This document shows, piece after piece, positions 1-5,923 of a DNA stretch of 7,201 bases. The stretch comes from an uncultured Eubacteriales bacterium (GTDB lineage Bacteria; Bacillota; Clostridia; Oscillospirales; CAG-272), in NCBI GenBank assembly GCA_900546315.1, contig URCP01000126.1, positions 1 through 7,201 of the forward strand, written 5' to 3'. Each line of letters starts with the position of its first letter. Position 1 is the stretch's first letter. The notes under the pieces were generated by a model. That model was not told the origin of the DNA and searched no databases. It saw nothing but the letters and a program-made list of their open reading frames with translations. The position numbers and the translations under genes were made by a program.

Positions 1-387
1 ATTTCGTCTTTGATGTTCGGGATACCGGGGGTCAAGGGCGTGGAGTTCGGCGCGGGGTTTGATTTTTGCCGGATGTACGGGTCGGAGGCGAATGACGCTT
101 ATGAGTACCGTGACGGGCGCGTCGTGACAAAAACTGATAACTGCGGCGGTGTCGCGGGCGGGATGACTACCGGGATGCCGGTGATATTTTCGGTCGCTAT
201 GAAGCCTACACCGTCTATATTTGTCGAGCAGGATACGGTTGATCTTAATAAGAAGACTGACGCTAAGCTGACGATAAAGGGCAGGCATGATCCGTGCATA
301 GCGCTGAGGGCGGTGCCGGTGGTTGAGTCGGCGGCGGCGATTGCCATGGCTGATCTGATACTTGACAGCGAGGGGAGAAAGCTTTGA
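1..387 (+). CDS. aroC: Chorismate synthase, C-terminal part (5' end outside window)
   Basis: Chorismate synthase converts 5-enolpyruvylshikimate-3-phosphate to chorismate, the last step of the shikimate pathway, in the cytoplasm with reduced FMN. The frame is open from base 1, so the start lies upstream and only the last 128 residues are present. Family motifs are intact: the IPGVKGVEFGAGF stretch (about residues 8-20), the TDNCGGVAGGMTTGMP stretch, KPTPSI, and the late GRHDPCI...RAVPVVE block. The end shortly after the AMADLIL helix matches the usual length of the family's C-terminus. The TGA stop at 385-387 overlaps the ATG of the next gene by one base, so the two are probably translated together. 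The recognition rests on several collinear motifs and is firm; nothing looks damaged. Confidence 0.95.
   Translation: MSSLMFGIPGVKGVEFGAGFDFCRMYGSEANDAYEYRDGRVVTKTDNCGGVAGGMTTGMPVIFSVAMKPTPSIFVEQDTVDLNKKTDAKLTIKGRHDPCIALRAVPVVESAAAIAMADLILDSEGRKL
371..377 (+). promoter_or_regulatory. Ribosome binding site of the PheA-like gene
   Basis: AGGGGAG, inside the end of aroC, lies nine bases before the ATG at 387. It supports that start over the TTG at 384. Confidence 0.6.
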
Positions 388-1310
388 TGGACCGGGAGAC
401 AGAGGCGCTGAATAAAGTCGTTACGGATAACCTCGCGGCGCTTGACGCGGAGAATGACGCGGGGATTGAGAGCAGGGTGGCGTTTCTTGCCGACCGCGCG
501 GCGCTGATCGCGCGGAGCGAGGCGCTCGGCGAGGGGAGGAGCGCGGACTTTGAGGGGATGTTTGCTTCCCGCACTGAAACGGATACGCCTCATGTGCCGG
601 AGAGGATCGCGAAATACCTGACCGGTTATCGCGGGGCGCTTGAAAAGCTTGATAAGCTGACGGTCTGCGGTTTCCTCGCTGACAGGTATCAGAGCGGCGG
701 AACTCTCCCGAGAAAGGCTGAGGACGAGGCGGCTCCGAAGATAGCTTATCTTAAGAACGCTTACGCCGACGACGCGTTCAGGCGCTTTTCGGAGGTGTTC
801 GAAGAGCCGACCGTGACTTACGCGGCGGACTTCACGGCTGTGTGCGAGGAGGTTTATTACGGGCGGGCGGATATGTGCATACTGCCGCTTGACAGCTCGC
901 GCGACGCTAAGCTCATCAGTTTTTATCGGCTGATCGGCAAGTATGAGCTGAGGATTGTGATGTCCTGCGACGTTCCATCCGGGGACGGGGTCATGACGAG
1001 ATACGCGCTGCTCAGAAAATCGGCGTTTCTGCCGTCTGAAAAGCAGGATAGGAAGGGCGAGCTGTTCTTTGAGTTCAGCTTCGTCCCGGACGAGAGCAGC
1101 GCTTTATGCGACGTTCTGACGGCGGCGGCTGACTGCGGGCTGAGGCTCTATAAGGTTGACGCTCTGCCGCTGACTTATACTGACAGTGAGTTTTTGTATG
1201 ACGTGATACTGAGGTGTCCGGAGACGCCGGAGGTGTTCGCGCTGTATATGAGCCTCGCGGTGCCGCAGTATGAGCTGCTCGGCGTTTACCGCCATATGGG
1301 TGCGCTCTGA
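387..1310 (+). CDS. Divergent prephenate dehydratase/ACT-like protein (PheA-like), possibly non-catalytic
   Basis: This 307-aa protein begins at ATG 387, overlapping the aroC stop (TGATG), with AGGGGAG at 371-377 nine bases upstream. Residues 1-115 are charged and probably helical, and I could not match them to an AroQ chorismate mutase with confidence. Residues 118-215 follow the layout of a prephenate dehydratase domain: KIAYLKNAYADDAF at the start, then ADMCILPLDSS (161-171) where the family has LPIENS, then MTRYALL (203-209) where it has the catalytic TRF. Residues 225-307 resemble an ACT domain, but the phenylalanine-binding motifs GAL and ESRP appear as SAL (238-240) and DALP (258-261). 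PheA makes phenylpyruvate from prephenate, and the position next to aroC fits that pathway. The altered motifs leave catalysis and Phe feedback uncertain. The assignment comes from motif order, not a search. Confidence 0.6.
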   Translation: MDRETEALNKVVTDNLAALDAENDAGIESRVAFLADRAALIARSEALGEGRSADFEGMFASRTETDTPHVPERIAKYLTGYRGALEKLDKLTVCGFLADRYQSGGTLPRKAEDEAAPKIAYLKNAYADDAFRRFSEVFEEPTVTYAADFTAVCEEVYYGRADMCILPLDSSRDAKLISFYRLIGKYELRIVMSCDVPSGDGVMTRYALLRKSAFLPSEKQDRKGELFFEFSFVPDESSALCDVLTAAADCGLRLYKVDALPLTYTDSEFLYDVILRCPETPEVFALYMSLAVPQYELLGVYRHMGAL

Positions 1311-1990
1311 TGGGGAATTACATGGATTTTCTCGACACGCTCGAGGGAAAAAGAAGGGTTGTCTCGCTGTTCGAGCCGTTCGTGCCGCGTGGCATCGCGA
1401 CGAAGCTCATCTGGCGCTCTGGTGAACAGCTGTGGGACACTACAGAGCATCGGGTGATGACGCTCTGCGATCTGTACGCCTATCTGAGGGCGGACACCGT
1501 GACATATGACCTGCGCGACGGCGGAACGGATGAGCTTGAAAGGCTGTGTGAGTACGTCGGATACCTTCCGGACGGCATGAAGTTCGTCGTTATATCGGAC
1601 GATGAGAGCACACTTGAAATGGCGTCGGAGTGCGAAAATATCTGCGCCGTGGCGTCCTTCACGGCGAAGAGCGGCAGGCTCCCGATGATACGCCTGTCGC
1701 GGGACAGCAATGCCGATGCGGTCATAAAAGCCGCCATCGACGGATGTAAAGGAATATACCTGCCGGAAATCACGGATGATATATTAACCACAGCGGACAA
1801 GCACCACATATCACTGCTCGGCGGAACAGGAACGGCGCTTCTGAATACCGACCGTCCGACAGATATCCACGAAAGGGTAGCCGGGATGATAAGCCGCGGA
1901 GCGTTTCTGACGGGAAGCGGCGGCTTCGGGGACGAGATAAGCTATCTCGGCTATATCTCGATGCTCGGCGCCTATAACCGCGCGAGATGA
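1310..1990 (+). CDS. Uncharacterised 226-aa protein, weakly uroporphyrinogen-decarboxylase-like
   Basis: I do not recognise this family firmly. The ATG at 1310 overlaps the previous TGA (TGATG). A second in-frame ATG at 1322 has GGGG at 1312-1315 six bases before it and is an equally good start, giving 222 aa. No signal peptide or membrane segment is visible, so the protein is probably cytoplasmic. Alternating strand-like and helix-like stretches (KFVVIS at 91-96, ICAVASF at 111-117, KGIYLPEI at 147-154, ISLLGGTGTALL at 167-178) suggest an alpha/beta barrel. The last part (HERVAGMISRGAFLTGSGG, 187-205) recalls the end of URO-D/methyltransferase-like barrels. At 226 aa it is much shorter than the usual 330-350 aa of that family, so it would be a reduced or very divergent member. 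Its placement implies co-expression with aroC and the PheA-like gene. The function is open. Confidence 0.55.
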   Translation: MGNYMDFLDTLEGKRRVVSLFEPFVPRGIATKLIWRSGEQLWDTTEHRVMTLCDLYAYLRADTVTYDLRDGGTDELERLCEYVGYLPDGMKFVVISDDESTLEMASECENICAVASFTAKSGRLPMIRLSRDSNADAVIKAAIDGCKGIYLPEITDDILTTADKHHISLLGGTGTALLNTDRPTDIHERVAGMISRGAFLTGSGGFGDEISYLGYISMLGAYNRAR

Positions 1991-2007
1991 ACACAATAAC
2001 ATACAAT

Positions 2008-2014
2008 GAAGGAG
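2008..2014 (+). promoter_or_regulatory. Ribosome binding site fixing the TSCPD gene start
   Basis: GAAGGAG lies six bases before the ATG at 2021. An upstream in-frame ATG at 2006 overlaps this site and has no Shine-Dalgarno sequence of its own, so 2021 is the preferred start. Confidence 0.75.
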
Positions 2015-2020
2015 AGTAAC

Positions 2021-2275
2021 ATGGAGACGATAACCTACAAAACTCAGGGAACCTGTTCAAAGGCGATAGAAATCGCGGTAAACGGCGACACCATCGAGAG
2101 CGTGAAGTTCCTCGGCGGATGTCCCGGCAACACGCAGGGAGTAGCGGCTCTCTGCCGCGGGATGAAGGTCGACGAGGCTATAGAGAGGCTGAAGGGCATA
2201 AAATGCGGCTTCAAGCCGACGTCATGTCCGGATCAGCTGGCGCTCGCCCTTGAGAGCATGAAAGCGAAAGTCTGA
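2021..2275 (+). CDS. TSCPD domain-containing small protein (TIGR03905-like)
   Basis: This 84-aa soluble protein carries the literal TSCPD motif at residues 67-71 (FKPTSCPDQLA) and five cysteines (12, 34, 45, 62, 69). Several sit in short conserved contexts: GTCSKAIE, GGCPGNTQG, ALCRGM, KCGF and TSCPD. Stand-alone TSCPD proteins of about 80 aa are widespread in Clostridia, and the same domain occurs at the C-terminus of some B12-dependent ribonucleotide reductases. The biochemical role of the short form is not established; the cysteines suggest metal binding or redox activity, which is inference. The full domain is present with nothing missing. The gene starts 30 nt after the upstream stop, is preceded by a strong GAAGGAG, and ends 37 nt before the phosphohexomutase, so it probably belongs to the same transcript. 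Confidence 0.85.
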   Translation: METITYKTQGTCSKAIEIAVNGDTIESVKFLGGCPGNTQGVAALCRGMKVDEAIERLKGIKCGFKPTSCPDQLALALESMKAKV

Positions 2276-2293
2276 GCCGCATATACAAAATAC

Positions 2294-2300
2294 GAAGGAG
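2294..2300 (+). promoter_or_regulatory. Ribosome binding site of the phosphohexomutase gene
   Basis: GAAGGAG lies 12 bases before the ATG at 2313. The spacing is longer than the usual 5-9 bases and the spacer is A-rich. No closer alternative start codon is in frame. Confidence 0.55.
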
Positions 2301-2312
2301 AACGATAAAAAG

Positions 2313-4031
2313 ATGACATACAGAGAAAATTACGAGCGCTGGCTTTCCAGCGACAAAGTCGACGAGGCAACGAAAGCCGAGCTGAGGGCAATCGCGGACA
2401 ACGACGAGGAGATCAGATTCCGTTTCGTGAAGGATCTCGAGTTCGGCACCGGCGGACTCAGAGGCACGATGATGGCTGGCACAAACGCTATGAACGTCTA
2501 CACCGTGGCGCACGCGACACAGGGTCTCTCCGACCTCATAAACAAGGAAGGCAAGGCTGAGATGGGCGTCGCCGTCGGCTGTGACTCGAGAAACAACTCA
2601 CGTCTCTTCGCCGAGACCGCCGCGAGAGTCCTCGCCGCGAACGGCATAAAGGTTCACCTTTTCCCGGAGATCGAGCCGACGCCGGTGCTCTCCTTCGCTG
2701 TCCGTGAGCTTCACTGCATAGCGGGCATAAACATCACAGCGTCCCACAACCCGAAGCAGTACAACGGCTACAAGGCGTACTGGGACGACGGCGCGCAGCT
2801 CCCGCCTGACCACGCGAAGACCGTCTCCGGATTCATAGCCGCCGCCGATATCTTCGACGACGTGAAGATGATAACGCTTGACGAGGGCATAAAGTCCGGG
2901 CTCATCACCTATATCGGAAACGATCTCATCGAGACCTACCTCTCGAAAGTCATCGCCGAAGCCGTCAACCCCGACGTCATCGCGAAGGTGGCGGACGACC
3001 TGAAGATCGTCTACACTCCTCTCCACGGAACCGGCAGAGTTCTCGTTCCGGAAGTCCTGAAGAGAGTGGGACTGAAGCACATCTACCCGGTCGAGGAGCA
3101 GATGATTCCCGACGGCAACTTCCCGACCGTCTCCTTCCCGAACCCCGAATATCCGGCGGTATTCGAACTCGGCATAAAGCTCGCAGAAAAAATCGGAAGC
3201 GACCTCATAATCGCGACCGATCCCGACGCCGACAGAATGGGCATCATGTCCCGCGACAAGACCGGCAAATTCGTCTGCCTGACCGGAAATCAGGTAGGCG
3301 CGCTCCTCCTCGACTACATCATCAAAGCCTACGAAACCACCGGAATGCCCGAAAATCCCTACGCCGTCAAAACAATAGTCACGACCGAAATCGTAACCGA
3401 AATCTGCCGCCGCCACAATATCCGTCTCTTCAACGTCCTCACCGGCTTCAAATTCATCGGCGAGGTTATCAAGAAATACGAAACCACCGGTCACGACACC
3501 TACATCTTCGGCTTCGAAGAAAGCTACGGCTACCTCAAGGGAACCTACGCCCGCGACAAGGACGCCGTCGTCGCCACCATGCTCCTCTGCGAAATGGCGG
3601 CATACTACAAGACAAAGAACATGACCCTCCGCGACGCCCTCGACGAACTCTACGAAACCTACGGCAACTACGGCGAAGGCGCGGCAAACATCTACATGGA
3701 AGGTCTCGACGGCCTCGAAAAAATGAAGAACCTGATGGATCGTCTCAGAAACAACCCGCCGAAAGAACTCGCCGGCTACCGCGTAATCCAATTCCGCGAC
3801 TACGAAAAGGACACCATCCTCGACATTGACACCGGCAAAGTCACCCCCACAGGTCTGCCGATATCCAACGTCCTCTACTTCCGCACCGAACCCGGCGATA
3901 ACATCATAATCCGCCCCTCCGGAACCGAACCCAAAATCAAGACCTACATCCTCGTGAACGGCAAGGATCAGGACGAAGTAAAGGCTAAGATCGACGCTTA
4001 CAGCAAAGTCACAGAGACATGGACTGAATAA
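2313..4031 (+). CDS. pgcA: Phosphoglucomutase/phosphomannomutase (alpha-D-phosphohexomutase, PgcA-like)
   Basis: The enzyme interconverts hexose 1- and 6-phosphates through a phosphoserine and a bisphosphorylated intermediate. In Bacillota this family links glycolysis to UDP-glucose, glycogen and cell-envelope sugars. All four signature loops are present in order: the catalytic serine loop TASHNPKQYNGYK at 142-154 with Ser144; the metal-binding DPDADR at 303-308; the sugar-specificity loop GFEESYGYL at 400-408; and the phosphate-binding RPSGTEPKIK at 534-543. The N-terminal FGTGGLRG (44-51) is also typical. At 572 aa it is full length for the PgcA type, and nothing is missing. Which sugar it prefers cannot be read from the sequence. 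It is the last gene of the + strand run, and transcription probably ends at the terminator at 4180-4220. Codon use changes sharply inside the gene: GAG dominates for Glu up to residue 262 and GAA afterwards. Confidence 0.95.
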   Translation: MTYRENYERWLSSDKVDEATKAELRAIADNDEEIRFRFVKDLEFGTGGLRGTMMAGTNAMNVYTVAHATQGLSDLINKEGKAEMGVAVGCDSRNNSRLFAETAARVLAANGIKVHLFPEIEPTPVLSFAVRELHCIAGINITASHNPKQYNGYKAYWDDGAQLPPDHAKTVSGFIAAADIFDDVKMITLDEGIKSGLITYIGNDLIETYLSKVIAEAVNPDVIAKVADDLKIVYTPLHGTGRVLVPEVLKRVGLKHIYPVEEQMIPDGNFPTVSFPNPEYPAVFELGIKLAEKIGSDLIIATDPDADRMGIMSRDKTGKFVCLTGNQVGALLLDYIIKAYETTGMPENPYAVKTIVTTEIVTEICRRHNIRLFNVLTGFKFIGEVIKKYETTGHDTYIFGFEESYGYLKGTYARDKDAVVATMLLCEMAAYYKTKNMTLRDALDELYETYGNYGEGAANIYMEGLDGLEKMKNLMDRLRNNPPKELAGYRVIQFRDYEKDTILDIDTGKVTPTGLPISNVLYFRTEPGDNIIIRPSGTEPKIKTYILVNGKDQDEVKAKIDAYSKVTETWTE

Positions 4032-4043
4032 AATCCTCAGTAT

Positions 4044-4091
4044 GCGGGGGAGAAAGGAAACGCTTTGAAAAGCGTTTCCTCCCTCCCCCGC
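4044..4091 (+). repeat. Long GC-rich hairpin, possible dispersed intergenic repeat
   Basis: An inner perfect 10-bp stem (GGAAACGCTT at 4056-4065, TGAA loop, AAGCGTTTCC at 4070-4079) sits inside an outer 8-bp stem (GCGGGGGA at 4044-4051 with TCCCCCGC at 4084-4091). A short, mostly unpaired segment separates them. No T-run follows, only a C/T-rich stretch (4092-4106), so it is not a standard intrinsic terminator. It starts 12 bases after the phosphohexomutase stop and could protect the 3' end of the mRNA or be one copy of a genome-wide repeat. The fold is visible; the role is inferred. Confidence 0.6.
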
Positions 4092-4179
4092 GCCCCCTTC
4101 CTCTTTCGTAAACTTTCAAAAAATTATGATAAGGATCGCGGACTAAGATTATATCACAGCTATATCCAAAACACAATCA
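4092..4179. other. Intergenic spacer between the two hairpins
   Basis: This AT-richer stretch between two convergent transcripts shows no gene, ribosome binding site, tRNA-like fold or convincing promoter pair. Its left end (4092-4115, C/T-rich then AAACTTTC) may be the tail of the same element as the neighbouring hairpin. Confidence 0.5.
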
Positions 4180-4220
4180 AATCCCCCTCACCCACAAACG
4201 GGCAAGGGGGATTCTTTTTT
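4180..4220 (+). terminator. Intrinsic terminator for the + strand genes
   Basis: AATCCCCCT at 4180-4188 pairs perfectly with AGGGGGATT at 4205-4213. An extra CCC/GGG pairing (4191-4193 with 4200-4202) closes an ACAAAC loop across a small CA/CA mismatch. CTTTTTT follows at 4214-4220, giving a canonical + strand terminator about 150 nt after the phosphohexomutase stop. The stem also lies directly after the glycerate kinase stop on the other strand. There the following bases (TGATTGTGTTTTGG) are only moderately T-rich, so termination of the - strand transcript would be weaker. Confidence 0.85.
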
Positions 4221-5379
4221 ATCCGAACAAATCTATCAACCGGAAAACCTCACACACGGCAGACGAAAGATTCCGCCGGGCATTCTCAGGCTTCATCGCT
4301 TCCTCGAGACAAACAGCTCCCCGCTGTATCGGGAAATACGCGTCTATCCCGAGCTCACGGCACTTCTCGGCTCCGTCGCCTATGCACCCGGCGAACGCCA
4401 CGCACGGTTTTCCGTACCTTTTCGCGAGTGACGAGACCGCCGTCGGACCCTTTCCCATCGCGCTCTGAGCGTCGAGCCGACCCTCACCGGTGACAACGAT
4501 ATCAGCGTCCCTGACCGCGTCCTCGAGCCCTGTGGCGTCAATTATCAGCCCCGCGCCCGGAAGCAGCTCGCCGCGCAGGAAAGTTCTCACGGCAAACCCG
4601 AGCCCGCCGGCGGCGCCGCTCCCGGGAAACTCCGGGTCAGCGTCCGGAAACACATCACGCGTCAACCCTGCAAACCGTCCGAGCCATCCGTCCATCACGG
4701 GTATATCAGCGTCCCGCGCGCCCTTCTGAGGCGCGAAAACAGCACTGCAACCTTTCTCGCCGCACAGCGGATTGTCAACGTCGCAAGCCGCCCTGAACCG
4801 GCACTCACAAAGCTCCGGCATGACACCTGAAACATCAATCGATTCAATCTCCGCCAGCCCGCGCGCGCCGGAAGATACCGGCTTTCCGTCCCGGTTCAGA
4901 AACCCGAACCCGAGCGCGGACAGCATCCCGGTTCCGCCGTCGTTAGTGGCGCTCCCGCCGAGACCGATCACAAAATCGCGCATTCCGTCGCCTATAGCCG
5001 CGCGGATGACCTCGCCGAGACCATAAGTCGAAGCGACCATCGGGTCTCTCTCACTGTCCGACAGCAAGGTAAGCCCCGCCGCGGAAGCCGTCTCGATTAC
5101 AGCCGTTCTGTGCCCGCCATGCGTGATAACACCGTAAACAGCGTCGATCTCCCGTCCGAGCGGGTCGTGCGCTTTGACAATTCTCAGCTCTTCCTCACGG
5201 CACAGAGCCCTGACCGTCCCCTCACCGCCGTCGGCGAGAGTTTTCACTATGACCTCCGCGTCCGGAACAGCCTCTGTCACGCCCGCCCGGACAGCCTCCC
5301 CGGCTTCAGGCGAGGTGAGACTGCCCTTGAACGAGTCGAGGCAGGCGAGAACACGGAGATTTCTTTTGTTATTTTTCAA
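4219..5379 (-). CDS. glxK: Glycerate 2-kinase (GarK/GlxK family)
   Basis: The enzyme phosphorylates D-glycerate with ATP, feeding glycerate from sugar-acid, glyoxylate or serine breakdown into glycolysis; family members usually form 2-phosphoglycerate. At 386 aa it is full length. Motifs are in the expected order: LDSFKGSL (14-21), LADGGEGT (48-55), the glycine-rich GLGGSATNDGGTGML (139-153), ACDVDNPLCG (198-207), FAPQKGA (215-221), GAAGGLGFA (255-263), TGEGRLDAQS (297-306) and GKGP (309-312). The best start is TTG at 5379: no ATG or GTG lies between it and the conserved core, and the family normally begins just before this core. No Shine-Dalgarno sequence precedes it. It overlaps the upstream mannosidase stop by 11 nt, so translation is probably coupled to that gene. 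The TAA stop touches the T-tract of the shared terminator region. Confidence 0.93.
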   Translation of the reverse strand: MKNNKRNLRVLACLDSFKGSLTSPEAGEAVRAGVTEAVPDAEVIVKTLADGGEGTVRALCREEELRIVKAHDPLGREIDAVYGVITHGGHRTAVIETASAAGLTLLSDSERDPMVASTYGLGEVIRAAIGDGMRDFVIGLGGSATNDGGTGMLSALGFGFLNRDGKPVSSGARGLAEIESIDVSGVMPELCECRFRAACDVDNPLCGEKGCSAVFAPQKGARDADIPVMDGWLGRFAGLTRDVFPDADPEFPGSGAAGGLGFAVRTFLRGELLPGAGLIIDATGLEDAVRDADIVVTGEGRLDAQSAMGKGPTAVSSLAKRYGKPCVAFAGCIGDGAEKCRELGIDAYFPIQRGAVCLEEAMKPENARRNLSSAVCEVFRLIDLFG

Positions 5380-5920
5380 GTCTGACAGACACGATCTCGA
5401 AGCCGCGCAGCTCCGTATTTATCTTACCGTCGACAACTTCAAGCTCACGGATCGGGTTCTCCTGAAGGTCGCAGAGATATGCCTTCGAGAACTTAAGGTC
5501 GGTCGAGAGGGAAACGCGGGTCTTGATGTTCCCACACTCGTAGAGCCTTATGATATTCGCCTTTCCGTCCTCCGACTCCTTGACAGTCTCGCAGACGACG
5601 TTGCCGCGTCCGGTGTCGACCGCGCTGAAACGTTCCGGAATGACCGACTTCTCGCCCTCAGCCTTGATTGCCGTGAGCGGGTAGTTGAGCGCGTAAGCGG
5701 TGCGGACTGTGTCGCTCTCTCTGAGAGTTCCCTTGTGCGGGCAGATCGAGTAGGTGAACCTTATCTCGCCCTGATCGGCGTTCTCAGCCGGATATGTCGG
5801 GGAGCGCAGGAGCGAGAGGGTTATGACGCCGTCATGTATGTCGTGACCGTACTTGCAGTCGTTGACGATCGATACGCCGTAGCCGCCGTCCGAGAGATCC
5901 TCGTACTTCTGCGCGCAGAC
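5369..5920 (-). pseudogene. C-terminal remainder of the GH38 alpha-mannosidase, downstream of an in-frame TAG
   Basis: Reading on past the TAG in the same frame gives 183 more sense codons and a TAA at 5369-5371, with no indel. The translation is clearly the normal end of a bacterial GH38 enzyme: VCAQKYEDLSDGGYGVSIVN directly after the stop, then NDCKYGHDIHDGV, LSLLRSPTYP, the FTYSICPHKG stretch, and a beta-rich tail ending IVSVRLEK. These belong to the C-terminal beta-sandwich region. The codon choice (GAG, AAG, GAC, CTC) matches the upstream part, and nothing looks eroded. There is no obvious ribosome binding site or start just after the TAG, so separate translation is unlikely. It is therefore made only by readthrough, if the stop is real. 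The overlap with the glycerate kinase start (TTGAAAAATAA) shows this was the original gene end. Confidence 0.85.
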
Positions 5921-5923
5921 CTA
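5921..5923 (-). other. In-frame TAG inside the alpha-mannosidase gene
   Basis: The codon between ...WDAVKF and VCAQKY... is TAG. From memory of the family, this site is usually Glu (F-E-V-x-A), and GAG is the dominant Glu codon here, so one G-to-T change would explain it. Both flanks are intact and in the same frame. Whether it is a true nonsense mutation, a base-call error or a recoded stop cannot be decided from the sequence alone. Confidence 0.9.

Noticed and set aside
99..593. - strand frames across the aroC/PheA-like junction
   Set aside because: They oppose conserved chorismate synthase motifs and show no motifs of their own.
2002..2007. TACAAT as a possible -10 box for the TSCPD gene
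   Set aside because: No -35-like hexamer lies about 17 bases upstream, and the site is only a few bases from the ribosome binding site, leaving almost no leader.
2598..3791. A 397-codon open frame on the - strand inside the phosphohexomutase gene
   Set aside because: Same kind of antisense shadow: V/D/G/E-rich with no motifs, opposite a gene with all four catalytic loops intact.
4065..4493. A 142-codon + strand frame starting in the long hairpin
   Set aside because: It crosses two hairpins and the end of glycerate kinase on the other strand. It has no ribosome binding site, and the product is low-complexity Ser/Pro/Arg.
5921..5923. Pyrrolysine at the TAG
   Set aside because: GH38 mannosidases are not known pyrrolysine proteins (those known are mainly methylamine methyltransferases), the family position is ordinarily Glu, and no pyl genes are in the window. 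A nonsense change or an error is simpler.
5360..5923. A frameshift separating the two mannosidase parts
   Set aside because: Triplet reading from 5923 down to 5369 shows the same frame throughout; the only lesion is the TAG.
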